NCBI RefSeq assembly: GCF_005517195.1 | Contig: NZ_CP040244.1 | Coordinates: forward strand, 7,396,001 to 7,460,000 | Direction: 5' to 3' | Length of the DNA stretch: 64,000 nucleotides | DNA from: Streptomyces vilmorinianum | Lineage (GTDB): Bacteria > Actinomycetota > Actinomycetes > Streptomycetales > Streptomycetaceae | Shown: piece after piece, positions 27,601 to 35,377 of the stretch | How the letters are laid out: every line of letters starts with the position of its first letter | How positions within the stretch are numbered: position 1 is the stretch's first letter | Made by a program: the position numbers and the translations under genes | The notes under the pieces: generated by a model | The model's input: only the letters and a program-made list of their open reading frames with translations | What the model was told of the DNA's origin: nothing | Database searches by the model: none

Positions 27601-27786
27601 GGTCTCGTGCCGGGGCACGGCACGCCAGTTGGGCGTCACGTCCAGCTGGTCGATCCCCACGACCGGCGCGCCCGGTGCGGCCAGGGACGGCGTGGTCCCG
27701 GCCGCTCCGACGCCGGAGGCGAGGAGTGCGACGGCGAGGACGGCGGTACGCGCGCGAGGGCGCCGCACACGGGCATGGCGTGACAA
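24649..27786 (-). CDS. Secreted FG-GAP/VCBS-repeat beta-propeller protein
   Basis: A 1045-residue extracellular protein. The signal peptide is AVLAVALLASGVGAAGTTPSLAA. A long WD/PQQ-like region (to about 690) is followed by a FlgD-like Ig segment (IVPNGTYTWTLSANTADGQG). At least five C-terminal FG-GAP-like repeats have GDVNGDG, GDLNRDGRGDLLGVD and VGVGDLSSDGRADLVARD, each with calcium-binding DxDGxxD character. Start is a TTG at 27786 with GGAGG 6 nt upstream. It lies directly downstream of a shorter paralogue, suggesting tandem duplication. No catalytic domain recognised; an adhesion or sugar-binding role is inference. Confidence 0.88.
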   Translation of the reverse strand: MSRHARVRRPRARTAVLAVALLASGVGAAGTTPSLAAPGAPVVGIDQLDVTPNWRAVPRHETVTAVGPTGYVHETEDSARTTGGELWWTDFTDPSKSVPLGYGVGRPFAESGIGGRYLYVQRELGAYVVRDLETGTERAVDTPPTASYWGLLGDKLLFEQRASEEFGTSAGYYLRRAADPTGASIPVTGWPADANVPAARLVAGDATVAVIRFGRSSDPYDVTYSDLGLVDLSTGRMTVVPATTPSGSGLAAPVAVSPDRLAWIDAGRRVHVRQRADLAGAEQTFVLPEGLSTARIGIVGAWVLAFGEATGEDAALRRRLVALHPDGRSQTLLEKAEGEISQVGGGGAAVVGGSSATDWAVLKAVPGKEGGAPVLEKLRRVEPMPATVHSIALGAGRLSSLEGGGPQGTGFHGRTLPVGPLHTGDPQPVWAGAEPKRLERTTPLFDSGDGRTVYLAHDDFKPLEVVARTSSGQVSRALTADQHGKLADAFGRWAVFQGDGGETLVVDLDAAAGTPAVVRKQPKAAAALWGDTLFTGTSTNGEVARVDLATGRDLGKVTTGAGCPATELQAAAGRWLYWTCGQISQQGVVDLKTGARISLGSGTAAGGLLGDGYYVARDPGGSFRLRVTDFRTGQAQTRFLDDSATAVVVGARREAWTVDRFGGPVAYRDGDNRVHVVWPGVPTSDLTAAATNAPAAMRVGDGWKASWSLSKPASMWQLTVRRKATGAEIRTYGGGEARSRIAAAWDGRTATGKIVPNGTYTWTLSANTADGQGQDLAVSGAIEVSGGVPEWRDLAGNDGLGDLLVMDTAGLVSMYRGTGAGGVSARIAGTGAAFPTSSVLVPFGDVNGDGCADVLIRVGDQLRAYRPGCGKVVSASSPYTLIGAGWGQYDVLTSPGDVNGDGFTDLIARQASTGDMYFYAGTADHRVKSRVRIGTNWKLYKKIVGAGDLNRDGRGDLLGVDGSGVLWRYYGTATGGVSPRVKVGGGWGVYSSLVGVGDLSSDGRADLVARDTSGRLWGYSGTGTGLYGTRVLIGTAGWNAFKGLY

Positions 27787-27929
27787 AGAGAGTCCCTCCC
27801 CAGGGCCGAACGGAGATGCGGACGAGGGGAGAAGCCTCCGCCGGGCCCCCTGGCCGGCACGTCTCGCCCCGTCGACCGGCTGAGCGTAACCCGTCGGACG
27901 TCGACCGCCGAATGCCGAATGCCGATACG

Positions 27930-27975
27930 GGACAGGGCCCGCACCGGCACCGAGGTGCGGGGCGGGCCCTGCCGA
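27930..27975 (-). terminator. Hairpin downstream of the shorter FG-GAP gene
   Basis: AGGGCCCGCACC and GGTGCGGGGCGGGCCCT form an imperfect stem, located between the stop of the upstream paralogue and the promoter region of the larger one. Confidence 0.6.
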
Positions 27976-27985
27976 GCGTCACCTG

Positions 27986-30193
27986 TCAGGACAGGGTCTT
28001 GTACATCTGCCAGCCGGCGCCGATCTTCACCCGGGCGGCGAACGTGCCCGCACCGGTGCCGTTGTAGCGCCACAGCACGCCGGCCGTGTCCCGGGCGACC
28101 AGGTCGGCCTTGCCGTCGGCGGTGATGTCGCCGACGCCCACCACGGAGTCGTAGATCTGCCAGCCGCCGCCGACCTTCACGCGGGCGCCCAGCGTGCCCT
28201 TGCCGGTCCCGTAGTACCGCCACAGCACCCCGGCCGTGTCACGGGCCAGCACGTCACCGAACCGGTCGCCGTTCAGGTCGCCGACGCCGGCGATCGCGTT
28301 GTAGATCTGCCAGCCGTAGCCGACCTTCACGCGCGGCTTGAACTTGCCCGCGCTGTCGTCGGCGTAGAGCCACAGCTCACCGGCGGGCGTGCGCGCCAGC
28401 AGGTCGGTCCGGCCGTCGCCCGTCAGATCGCCCGGCGCGGAGAGGCTGTTGTAGATCTGCCACCCCGAACCGATCGTCAGCCGCGGACCGTTCGGCGAGA
28501 AGGCCTTGCCGCAGCCACCGTCGTGCCGCGTCAGCACCCCCGAGGAGTTCCGCACGACGAGATCGTTGCACCCGTCCCCCGAGAGATCCCCCACGGGCAC
28601 GACGACCGACCCCGCGGGCCAGCCGGTCGCCGTGGCGCCCGTAGCGAGACCTCCGGTCCCGGTGCCCGTACGCACGGTCAGCGACCCGCCGGAGGTGAGC
28701 GCGAGCAGGTCGCCCTTGCCGTCGCCGCTGTAGTCACGCCACTTGGGGAGCGGCTTGGGCTCCGGGGCGGGGGCGGGGGCGGTGGTGGCCGCGCGCAGCT
28801 GGGTGGTGAAGTCGCCGGTGGACTGCTGCCACACGGCGACGGGACGGCTGGCCGCGTCGACGGTGACCAGGCCCAGGGCGTAGCCGCTGGTGTTGGTGGA
28901 CAGCGGCGTCGGCGTCGCGGACCAGACGCCGTTGACCCGGGAGGAGGTCATCAGCTTCCGGTCCTGGTCACCCTGGGTCCATACGGCGTGGACGGTGCCG
29001 TCGGGGCCGACCGTGAGATCGAACTGGTCGTCGGGGACGTAGCCCGTCGAGATCGTCTTCACGGCGGACCAGACGCCGGTCGCGGCGGACCGTGTGGTGG
29101 TGCGGGCGCCGAACCGGTTCTCATCGGTCCAGGAGACCCCGAGGAGCGTGACGTCGCCCTCCGGGCCGACGGCGATCTTCCGCCAGGTACCGCCCTCGAA
29201 CCCGTTGGCCGGCTCCTCGGCCCCCCAGGTCAGGCCTCCGGCGGGGCGCTGGGCGATCACCTCGGTCTGTTCCTGGGCCGCCGGGGACTCCTGCGTCGTC
29301 CAGAGGAGCACGGCACGGCCGTCCTGACCAAGCGTCAGGGAGGGGTTGTGCGCGTAGGCGTTCGGGGCGGAGACGGTGACCGGCTTGGTCCACGTGCCGT
29401 CGGCGGTCCGGTCGACGACCTTGATCTCGCTGGTCTCGGCACCGGACTGCTGGAAGACGACGGTCGCCGTGCCCTGGCCCGAGTAGACGAGCTGCCCTGC
29501 GGAGGAGAGGCCCGCGTCCGCGAGCGGCTCGTCCAGGCGGACCGGCTCCGACCACGCCTGGTCCGGGGCCGTGCGGACCGAGGAGTACAGCCCGGTCCTG
29601 CCCTCCGAGACGGCCGTCCACGTCGCGACGAGCGTTCCGGACGGGGAGCCTGCCACCTTCCCGCCGTGGACCCAGTCGGGGTGGGTCATGATCTCGGACG
29701 GGGCGGACCACGTCGTGGCGCCGGCCGCGAGGACGGCCATGCGGAACACACCGCCGGGCTTCTCGTCCCCCGGCGAAACGTCGTTCGGGAACTCCATCCA
29801 GGCCGCCGTGACGGACCCGTCGGCCGAGACCACGAGCTGGGCCTCACCGCGCTGGCTGGGCGACGTGGTGAGGATGTGCGGCGCGCCCCAGGCGGAACTG
29901 CCTGCCGGGCGTACGGACACCACGTATTCGAGCTTGCTGTGGTCCTCGGGACTCCGGTACCAGAGGGCGACGACCGCCCCGTCCTTGGCCGTCTTGAGAT
30001 CCACGAGGCCGTGGATGGCCGTGCCGTCGGTCAGCGGCGCGGACGCCGCCCACGGGTCGATGGTCGCGGCGGCGGCACCGGCCGCGAACGCCGGGGCGGC
30101 GGTGGCCGTCGAGGCCAGCGGGCCGATGCCGGCGAGAAGGGTCGCTGCCGTGACGGCCGCGATGGAATGGCGTAGAAGAGCGCTGCGAGGCAC
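27986..30193 (-). CDS. Secreted FG-GAP/VCBS-repeat protein, paralogue of its neighbour
   Basis: A 735-residue extracellular protein. The signal peptide (SIAAVTAATLLAGIGPLAS, cleavage near TATAAPAFA) is followed by about 480 residues of exo-sialidase- or BNR-like beta-propeller sequence. Five FG-GAP-like repeats end in recurring LWRYYGTGKG and KVGGGWQIY units. The GTG at 30193 follows GGGGAGG at 5 nt, so the longer frame starting at 30301 is not used. The C-terminal repeats are strikingly similar to those of the downstream gene. Confidence 0.87.
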   Translation of the reverse strand: MPRSALLRHSIAAVTAATLLAGIGPLASTATAAPAFAAGAAAATIDPWAASAPLTDGTAIHGLVDLKTAKDGAVVALWYRSPEDHSKLEYVVSVRPAGSSAWGAPHILTTSPSQRGEAQLVVSADGSVTAAWMEFPNDVSPGDEKPGGVFRMAVLAAGATTWSAPSEIMTHPDWVHGGKVAGSPSGTLVATWTAVSEGRTGLYSSVRTAPDQAWSEPVRLDEPLADAGLSSAGQLVYSGQGTATVVFQQSGAETSEIKVVDRTADGTWTKPVTVSAPNAYAHNPSLTLGQDGRAVLLWTTQESPAAQEQTEVIAQRPAGGLTWGAEEPANGFEGGTWRKIAVGPEGDVTLLGVSWTDENRFGARTTTRSAATGVWSAVKTISTGYVPDDQFDLTVGPDGTVHAVWTQGDQDRKLMTSSRVNGVWSATPTPLSTNTSGYALGLVTVDAASRPVAVWQQSTGDFTTQLRAATTAPAPAPEPKPLPKWRDYSGDGKGDLLALTSGGSLTVRTGTGTGGLATGATATGWPAGSVVVPVGDLSGDGCNDLVVRNSSGVLTRHDGGCGKAFSPNGPRLTIGSGWQIYNSLSAPGDLTGDGRTDLLARTPAGELWLYADDSAGKFKPRVKVGYGWQIYNAIAGVGDLNGDRFGDVLARDTAGVLWRYYGTGKGTLGARVKVGGGWQIYDSVVGVGDITADGKADLVARDTAGVLWRYNGTGAGTFAARVKIGAGWQMYKTLS

Positions 30194-30370
30194 TCGATCC
30201 TCCCCTGATGCATGAAGAAGAGGCATGGGGGAGACAGCGGTGCCTGTGCTGAACAGAAGTACAGAAGTAATGGGTGGCCCCCCGGCCACACCGCCCCCCA
30301 TGCGAATGATCGGATGCTAACAGGAGCCGCACAGCCGCCGGAAGGTATTTTCGAACCTGTTCAAAGAAGC

Positions 30371-30406
30371 AGGGCCCGTACGACACCGAGGTGTCGTACG
30401 GGCCCT
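30371..30406 (-). terminator. Perfect 16-bp hairpin after the DEAD-box helicase gene
   Basis: AGGGCCCGTACGACAC and GTGTCGTACGGGCCCT flank a CGAG loop. It is 48 bp past the helicase stop; it probably also isolates the FG-GAP genes downstream. Confidence 0.85.
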
Positions 30407-30453
30407 GATCAGCTATCTCAGCTGTCTCGGCTGTCTCAGCTGCCTACGCCAGA

Positions 30454-32706
30454 TCAGCCGTTGCGCTTCCAGCGCGGCTTGTCGTCGCGGCGGCCGAAGG
30501 AGCCGGTGTTCGTGCCGGTGCCGCGGTGGTCGCCGCCCCGGTGGTCGTCGCGGCGGCCGTACGGGCGGTCGCCGCCCGAGCGGAAGCCGCCCGCGGGACG
30601 GTCGTCGCGGCGGTCACGGTTGAACGGACGGTCACTGCCACGGTGGCCGCCGGTGGGGCGGTCGTTGTCGCGGCGGTCGTCACGGCGGAAGCCGCCACGG
30701 TCGTCACGGTTGAAGCCACCGGACGGACGGTCGTCCCGACGGAAGCCGCCCGACGGACGGTCGTTGTCGCGGCGGAAACCACCGGAGGGGCGGTCGTCGC
30801 GGCGGAAGCCACCGGACGGACGGTCGTTGTCACGGTTGAAGCCACCGGACGGACGGTCGTTGTCGCGACGGAAGCCGCCCGACGGACGGTCGTTGTCCCG
30901 ACGGAAACCACCGGACGGACGGTCGTCACGGCGGAAACCACCACGGTCGTCACGACGGTCGTTGTCACGGCGGAAGCCACCGGACGGACGGTCGTTGTCC
31001 CGGCGGTCGTCGCGACGGAAGCCACCACGGTCGTTGTCCCGACGGTCGTTGTCGCGGCGGAAACCACCACGGTCGCCGCGGTCGCCACCACGGTCACGAC
31101 GCTCGTAGTTGCCCCGCTCGTCGCGGAACGCCGGGCGCTGCTCCTCGCGGCGCTCCTGGACCGGCTCGGCGGCCACGAGGGCTGCGGCGACCTCGGCCTC
31201 GGCGGCCTCCGTGACCTCGGCGACCGCGGTCTCCGGGTCCTCGCCACGCTCGCGCGCCGCGCGGGCGACCAGGCGGTCGGCCTCCTCGCGGAGCTCGACG
31301 GCGCGGCGCTGCAGGCGCTCCAGCTGCTTGGTGAGGTCGGCGACCTCGCGCTCGGCCTGCTTGGCGGCGTTGTTCGCGGAGTCCGCCTGGACCTCGGTCA
31401 GCGAACGCGCACCGGTGATCTCGGCGACCTCCGGGTCGAACGCGCCGGCGCCCTGGACGATGTGACGCGAGGCGTCGACGCCCGCGTCCTCCATCAGACG
31501 GAAGATCTGGCGGCGCTGGTGCGGCAGCGCGAGGGAGACCACGACACCCGAACGGCCGGCACGGGCGGTACGGCCCGAGCGGTGCAGGTAGTCCTTGTGG
31601 TCGCCGGCCGGGTCCACGTTCAGGACCAGGTCGATGCCGTCGACGTGGATACCGCGGGCGGCGACGTCGGTCGCGACCAGCGCGTTGACGTAACCGTCCT
31701 TGAAGTCGGCGAGCACGCGGGTACGGGCACCCTGCGTCATGCCGCCGTGCAGCGCGTCCGCCTTCACGCCGGACTCGACGAGCTGCTCGGCGATGCGGTC
31801 GGCGCCCAGCTGGGTGCGGACGAAGATGATCGTGCGGCCCTTGCGGGCGGCGATGGCGGCCGTGACCGGCGCCTTGTCCTTCGGCTTCACGACGAGGACG
31901 TGGTGGCTCATGGTCGTGACGTTGCCCTGGGCGCTGTCGACCTCGTGGCTGACCGGGTTGTTCAGGTAGCGCTTGACCAGCGTGCCGATCTCGTTCTCCA
32001 TGGTGGCGGAGAAGAGCATGCGCTGGCCGCCCTCGGGCACCTGGTCGAGCAGCTCGGTGACCTCGGGCAGGAAGCCCAGGTCGGACATCTGGTCGGCCTC
32101 GTCGAGGACCGCGACCTGGACGTTCTCCAGGGAGCAGGCGCCGCGGTTGATGATGTCGCGCAGCCGGCCCGGGGTGGCGACGAGGATGTCGACGCCGCGC
32201 TCGAGCGCGTAGATCTGGTTGCCCATCGACGTACCGCCGCAGACGACCTTGATCTTCAGGCCGAGCACGTCGCCGTACGGCTGGAGGGCGTCCGCGACCT
32301 GCATCGCGAGCTCACGGGTCGGGGTGAGGATGACCGCGCGGGGCTTCTTCTTCTCGGTGTGGCCACCGGCGAGCTGGGCCAGCGTCGGCAGACCGAAGGA
32401 GAGGGTCTTGCCGGAGCCGGTACGGCCGCGGCCGAGGATGTCCTTGCCGGCCAGGGCGTCCGGGATGGTCGCCGCCTGGATCGGGAAGGGGGTGGTCACG
32501 CCGTTCTGCGCGAGCTTGCGCACGACGCCCTCGGGCAGGCCCAGGTCGGCGAAGGTGATGGTGGGCTCGGAGGACTCGGCCTCGGTGGCCTCAGCGGCCT
32601 CGGTCACGTCGGAAGCCTCGGTCTCGACGATCTCGGTGGCCTCCACGGCCTCGACGATCTCGTCGTTCTCGGGCATGACGGCGTGGTCAGAACTGAAAAT
32701 GGACAT
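30454..32706 (-). CDS. DEAD-box ATP-dependent RNA helicase with repetitive RGG-like tail
   Basis: A 750-residue helicase. An acidic N-terminal extension of about 45 residues precedes the core, which has the Q-motif region (FADLGLPEGVV), GRGRTGSGKTL (motif I), PTRELA, VAVLDEADQMSDLGF (DEAD), LFSATME and HRSGRTARAG (motif VI). After a coiled coil (about 440-500) comes a low-complexity tail with eight RPSGGF-containing units mixed with RRDNDR, ending KPRWKRNG. Such tails bind RNA and can drive phase separation or cold-shock and RNA-decay functions. The ATG at 32706 is used; GGAAGG lies 13 nt upstream. Confidence 0.93.
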   Translation of the reverse strand: MSIFSSDHAVMPENDEIVEAVEATEIVETEASDVTEAAEATEAESSEPTITFADLGLPEGVVRKLAQNGVTTPFPIQAATIPDALAGKDILGRGRTGSGKTLSFGLPTLAQLAGGHTEKKKPRAVILTPTRELAMQVADALQPYGDVLGLKIKVVCGGTSMGNQIYALERGVDILVATPGRLRDIINRGACSLENVQVAVLDEADQMSDLGFLPEVTELLDQVPEGGQRMLFSATMENEIGTLVKRYLNNPVSHEVDSAQGNVTTMSHHVLVVKPKDKAPVTAAIAARKGRTIIFVRTQLGADRIAEQLVESGVKADALHGGMTQGARTRVLADFKDGYVNALVATDVAARGIHVDGIDLVLNVDPAGDHKDYLHRSGRTARAGRSGVVVSLALPHQRRQIFRLMEDAGVDASRHIVQGAGAFDPEVAEITGARSLTEVQADSANNAAKQAEREVADLTKQLERLQRRAVELREEADRLVARAARERGEDPETAVAEVTEAAEAEVAAALVAAEPVQERREEQRPAFRDERGNYERRDRGGDRGDRGGFRRDNDRRDNDRGGFRRDDRRDNDRPSGGFRRDNDRRDDRGGFRRDDRPSGGFRRDNDRPSGGFRRDNDRPSGGFNRDNDRPSGGFRRDDRPSGGFRRDNDRPSGGFRRDDRPSGGFNRDDRGGFRRDDRRDNDRPTGGHRGSDRPFNRDRRDDRPAGGFRSGGDRPYGRRDDHRGGDHRGTGTNTGSFGRRDDKPRWKRNG
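30580..31110 (-). repeat. Degenerate tandem repeats encoding the helicase tail
   Basis: Units of about 30-36 bp encode RPSGGFRRDND or RPSGGFRRDD, with eight RPSGGF copies. The near-identity at DNA level predicts copy-number variation between strains. Confidence 0.85.
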
Positions 32707-32906
32707 GCGAAATGCGAAACCTTCCGGAGTCTCGGCACGCGCCCGTCAACTCCGTGAAATTCGCAAATCGACCGCCTCAATGCGGTCCAGCCACGGCTAG
32801 GGAGAGTACGCGCCACACGGCGCTCTTCTGTGTCGGCGCCGGGCAATGGGATCAAACGATCTACCACCATACGCACCCTCCCCCACCTATGGCAAACCGG
32901 ACCTCG

Positions 32907-33497
32907 TCACGCGGGCCCGACCTGCGGCGATGCCTCCGGCTCCGTCGACCTGCCCGGCCCGTCCGCCGCCTTCATCGCACCCATGTGGGTGTCCGCGCCG
33001 GGGGTCGAGGTCGGCGAGTCGGTCGGGTCCGGCGTGGGCTCCGGAGTCGGACTCGGGCTCGGGGTCGGGGTCGGCTCCGGGTCGGTCGGCGTGGGCGTCG
33101 GCTCCGGCGGATCCACCGGCGGGGTGGGGTCCCCGCCCGGCGCGCTCGGCCTGCCCGGCTCGTGGCCCGGCTTGGGCTTGGGGCCCTTGCCCCCCGGCGC
33201 GTCCGCCGAGGGCTTCGCCGAGACGGACGGCGACCCGCTCGGCACCGGCGACTCCTCGCCCGTCCCGTCCACGTCCGGCCCGCCCTTCCCGGCCATGTCC
33301 CGACCGGACCCGCCGTGCCGGCCCGAGCCCCCGGCGCCCCCGTCGGAGTCGGCCGCCACGCCCTGCTTCCCCGCGGACTCGCTGGGCGCCGGCTTCGCGC
33401 CCTCGTCACTCACACTCATGCAGCCGCTCAGACCGGCGCAGGCGGCGACCGCCAACGCGGTCGCGGCCCATCTCACGCGGGTGGGCAAATGGCGCAC
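32907..33497 (-). CDS. Secreted Pro/Thr-rich lipoprotein
   Basis: A 196-residue protein with a lipoprotein signal peptide (WAATALAVAACAGLSGC, lipobox LSGC). The remainder is low-complexity Ser/Gly then Pro/Thr repeats (PTPTPTDPEPTPTPSPSPTP). It has no folded domain that I recognise and may be a cell-wall-spanning stalk. The GTG at 33497 follows GGAGG at 7 nt. It precedes the helicase gene by about 200 bp. Confidence 0.75.
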   Translation of the reverse strand: MRHLPTRVRWAATALAVAACAGLSGCMSVSDEGAKPAPSESAGKQGVAADSDGGAGGSGRHGGSGRDMAGKGGPDVDGTGEESPVPSGSPSVSAKPSADAPGGKGPKPKPGHEPGRPSAPGGDPTPPVDPPEPTPTPTDPEPTPTPSPSPTPEPTPDPTDSPTSTPGADTHMGAMKAADGPGRSTEPEASPQVGPA

Positions 33498-33667
33498 GGA
33501 GGCACCTCCAAGACACAAAGGGCGGGAAAGCCAGGAAAGGAAACGCGTTTCGCTGCCCAACTCCCTTTGCGCCACAAGAGACACGCCCCCGCGGCAACCG
33601 CCCCTCGGCCGGCGAGCCGGCCGGCCGTCAGCCCGCCATCAGCCCGCCGTCAGCCGACAGTCACCCG

Positions 33668-34018
33668 TCAGCCGTAGCCCAGCGCGTGCAGCCGCTCGTC
33701 GTCGATGCCGAAGTGGTGGGCGATCTCGTGCACGACGGTGATCTCGGTCTCCGCGACGACGTCCTCGCGCGACTCGCACATCCGCAGCGTCGGCCCCCGG
33801 TAGATCGTGATCCGGTCCGGCAGCACCCCCGCGTACCACTCGCCCCGGTCCGTCAGCGGAGTCCCCTCGTAGAGCCCGAGCAGCTCGGGGTCGTCCGACG
33901 AGGGCTCGTCCTCCACGAACACCGCGACGTTGTCCATCAGCCGCGTCAGCTCCGGCGGAATCCGGTCCAAGGACTCGGCCACCAGCTCCTCGAACTCCTC
34001 GCGCGTCATCTCCAGCAC
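33668..34018 (-). CDS. Minimal zincin-type metallopeptidase-family protein (DUF1025-like)
   Basis: A 116-residue protein ending with the zinc motif VHEIAHHFGIDDERLHALGY (HExxHHFGIDD). It is a single-domain zincin-fold protein, cytoplasmic by lack of a signal. The family is conserved in actinobacteria but its substrate is unknown. I chose the GTG at 34018 (VLEMTREEFEELVAE) because it matches the usual family N-terminus and a G-rich stretch precedes it; the ATG at 34009 overlaps its only Shine-Dalgarno candidate. Confidence 0.85.
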   Translation of the reverse strand: MLEMTREEFEELVAESLDRIPPELTRLMDNVAVFVEDEPSSDDPELLGLYEGTPLTDRGEWYAGVLPDRITIYRGPTLRMCESREDVVAETEITVVHEIAHHFGIDDERLHALGYG

Positions 34019-34048
34019 CCGGCCATTGTCCCCCCAGGCGAAACCGTT

Positions 34049-34078
34049 TTGGCGATAGCGGCCGGGATCCCATATGCT
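34049..34078 (+). promoter_or_regulatory. Promoter of the Glu-Asp-Phe tRNA cluster
   Basis: TTGGCG (34049-34054), an 18-bp spacer and TATGCT (34073-34078), with the first tRNA beginning 44 bp further on. It overlaps the upstream region of the divergent metallopeptidase gene. Confidence 0.65.
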
Positions 34079-34122
34079 TCTCACGTCCCCGACGCGCTGA
34101 GAAGCGCCCAGGTGGGCCCTTA

Positions 34123-34195
34123 GCCCTCATCGTCTAGTGGCCCAGGACGCCGCCCTTTCAAGGCGGTAGCACGGGTTCGAATCCCGTTGGGGGCA
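34123..34195 (+). tRNA. tRNA-Glu(TTC)
   Basis: A 73-nt cloverleaf with anticodon loop CTTTCAA, acceptor GCCCTCA/TGGGGGC (one T-G pair) and T-loop TTCGAAT. Confidence 0.95.
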
Positions 34196-34233
34196 CGCAT
34201 CACCGTGTGCGAGACTTGTCTCGCACATTGCAT

Positions 34234-34307
34234 GGTCCTGTGGAGCAGTTGGTTAGCTCGCCACCCTGTCAAGGTGGAGGTCGCGGGTTCAAGTCCCGTC
34301 AGGATCG
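34234..34307 (+). tRNA. tRNA-Asp(GTC), copy 1
   Basis: A 74-nt cloverleaf with anticodon loop CTGTCAA and acceptor GGTCCTG/CAGGATC. Identical to the copy at 40673-40746. Confidence 0.96.
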
Positions 34308-34359
34308 CTGAGGCTGGAAACAGTCTCGTCCCCTCGCTCTTCGAGCTGGGGATACCCCA

Positions 34360-34433
34360 GGCTGGGTAGCTCAGTTGGTACGAGCGATCGCCTGAAAAGC
34401 GATAGGTCGCCGGTTCGACCCCGGCCCCAGCCA
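34360..34433 (+). tRNA. tRNA-Phe(GAA)
   Basis: A 74-nt cloverleaf with anticodon loop CTGAAAA, acceptor GGCTGGG/CCCAGCC and T-loop TTCGACC. Last tRNA of the cluster. Confidence 0.95.
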
Positions 34434-34440
34434 CAAAGAG

Positions 34441-34472
34441 AAGGCCCCGTTCGGAAGAACGGGGCCTTTTTC
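34441..34472 (+). terminator. Intrinsic terminator of the tRNA cluster
   Basis: AAGGCCCCGTTC and GAACGGGGCCTT around a GGAA tetraloop, followed by TTTC. Confidence 0.92.
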
Positions 34473-34500
34473 GTGCGCCCGTGGGGGTACGCCGGGGGGT

Positions 34501-34541
34501 ACGGGGAGGGTGCCCGGCCAGGAACCGGGCGCCCTCCCCGT
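34501..34541 (-). terminator. Hairpin downstream of the CcdA-like gene
   Basis: GGGGAGGGTGCCCGG pairs with CCGGGCGCCCTCCCC, starting 3 bp beyond the CcdA-like stop codon. Confidence 0.7.
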
Positions 34542-34543
34542 AC

Positions 34544-35377
34544 TCAGGCCTCCTCGCGCTGCCTCCCCCGCCAACCCCGCACCGCGAGCACCACCGCCAC
34601 CACCGCGACCACCGCCATCAGCAGCGCCCAGTCCGGCACCGAACGGCCCATCGACGCCACCCGCTCCTCCACCGCGAACGAGTCGTCCACCGACAGCAGC
34701 CCCGGCAGCGCCGTCGTGCCGTCGAAGGCCAGGAACAGCGTGCCGAGCACCACGAAGAAGAGGCCCGACAGCAGCGAGGTCGAATGCAGCTCGAAGCGGC
34801 CCCGGCGCAGCGTGCGGCCGCGCAGCCAGCGCCGCCCGCCCAGCTCGTACCGCTCCCAGAGCAGCGCGAGCACGAACAGCGGGACCGCCATGCCCAGGGC
34901 GTACACGGCGAGGAGCAGCCCCCCGTACGCCGGGCTGCCGCTCAGCGCCGCCACCGTCAGGACGCTGCCGAGGATCGGGCCCGCGCAGAAACCGGCAAGG
35001 CCGTAGACCAGGCCGAGGGCGTAGACGGAGACCGCGGTCGTGGGGCGGATCCGGCCGCTGACCTCGGCCATACGGCGGGAGGCGAAGCCCATGCCGAGGA
35101 TCTGGAGCACCCCGAGCACGATGATCACCCAGCCGCCGAGGGCCACCAGCAGATCCCGGTGGCCGTAGAACAGCCGCCCGGCGAACGAACCGGCCGCGCC
35201 GAGCGGGACGAGGGTGGTGGCCAGGCCCGCGTAGAAGATGCCGGTACGGGCCACCAGCTTCGCCCGTGTGTCGATCGAGTACGCGAAGAAGGCCGGGAGC
35301 AGCAGGGCGCTGCACGGGCTGAGCAGCGCCAGCAGACCGCCGAGGAAGGCCGCGAGGTATCCGATGTCCGGGGTCAT
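34544..35377 (-). CDS. CcdA-family thiol-disulfide transmembrane electron carrier
   Basis: A 277-residue membrane protein with about six transmembrane helices. Paired cysteines lie in LLALLSPCSALLLPAFFAYS (helix 1) and GLAGFCAGPILGSVL (helix 4), the CcdA/DsbD signature for passing reducing equivalents from cytoplasmic thioredoxin outward. Its ATG overlaps the stop of the DsbA-like gene by 4 nt (ATGA). The pairing implies that it keeps the extracytoplasmic thiol protein in its working redox state. Confidence 0.9.
   Translation of the reverse strand: MTPDIGYLAAFLGGLLALLSPCSALLLPAFFAYSIDTRAKLVARTGIFYAGLATTLVPLGAAGSFAGRLFYGHRDLLVALGGWVIIVLGVLQILGMGFASRRMAEVSGRIRPTTAVSVYALGLVYGLAGFCAGPILGSVLTVAALSGSPAYGGLLLAVYALGMAVPLFVLALLWERYELGGRRWLRGRTLRRGRFELHSTSLLSGLFFVVLGTLFLAFDGTTALPGLLSVDDSFAVEERVASMGRSVPDWALLMAVVAVVAVVLAVRGWRGRQREEA

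Noticed and set aside
30580..31110. Repeats resembling a CRISPR array
   Set aside because: The repeats are in-frame coding units of the helicase tail without unique spacers.
30526..32757. A 743-residue plus-strand frame opposite the DEAD-box helicase
   Set aside because: The opposite frame encodes a perfect helicase. The antisense product is Val/Thr/Ala/Asp-rich with no recognisable fold.
34123..34433. tRNA cluster as a possible prophage or island attachment site
   Set aside because: No integrase, excisionase or direct repeat of a tRNA 3' end is adjacent.
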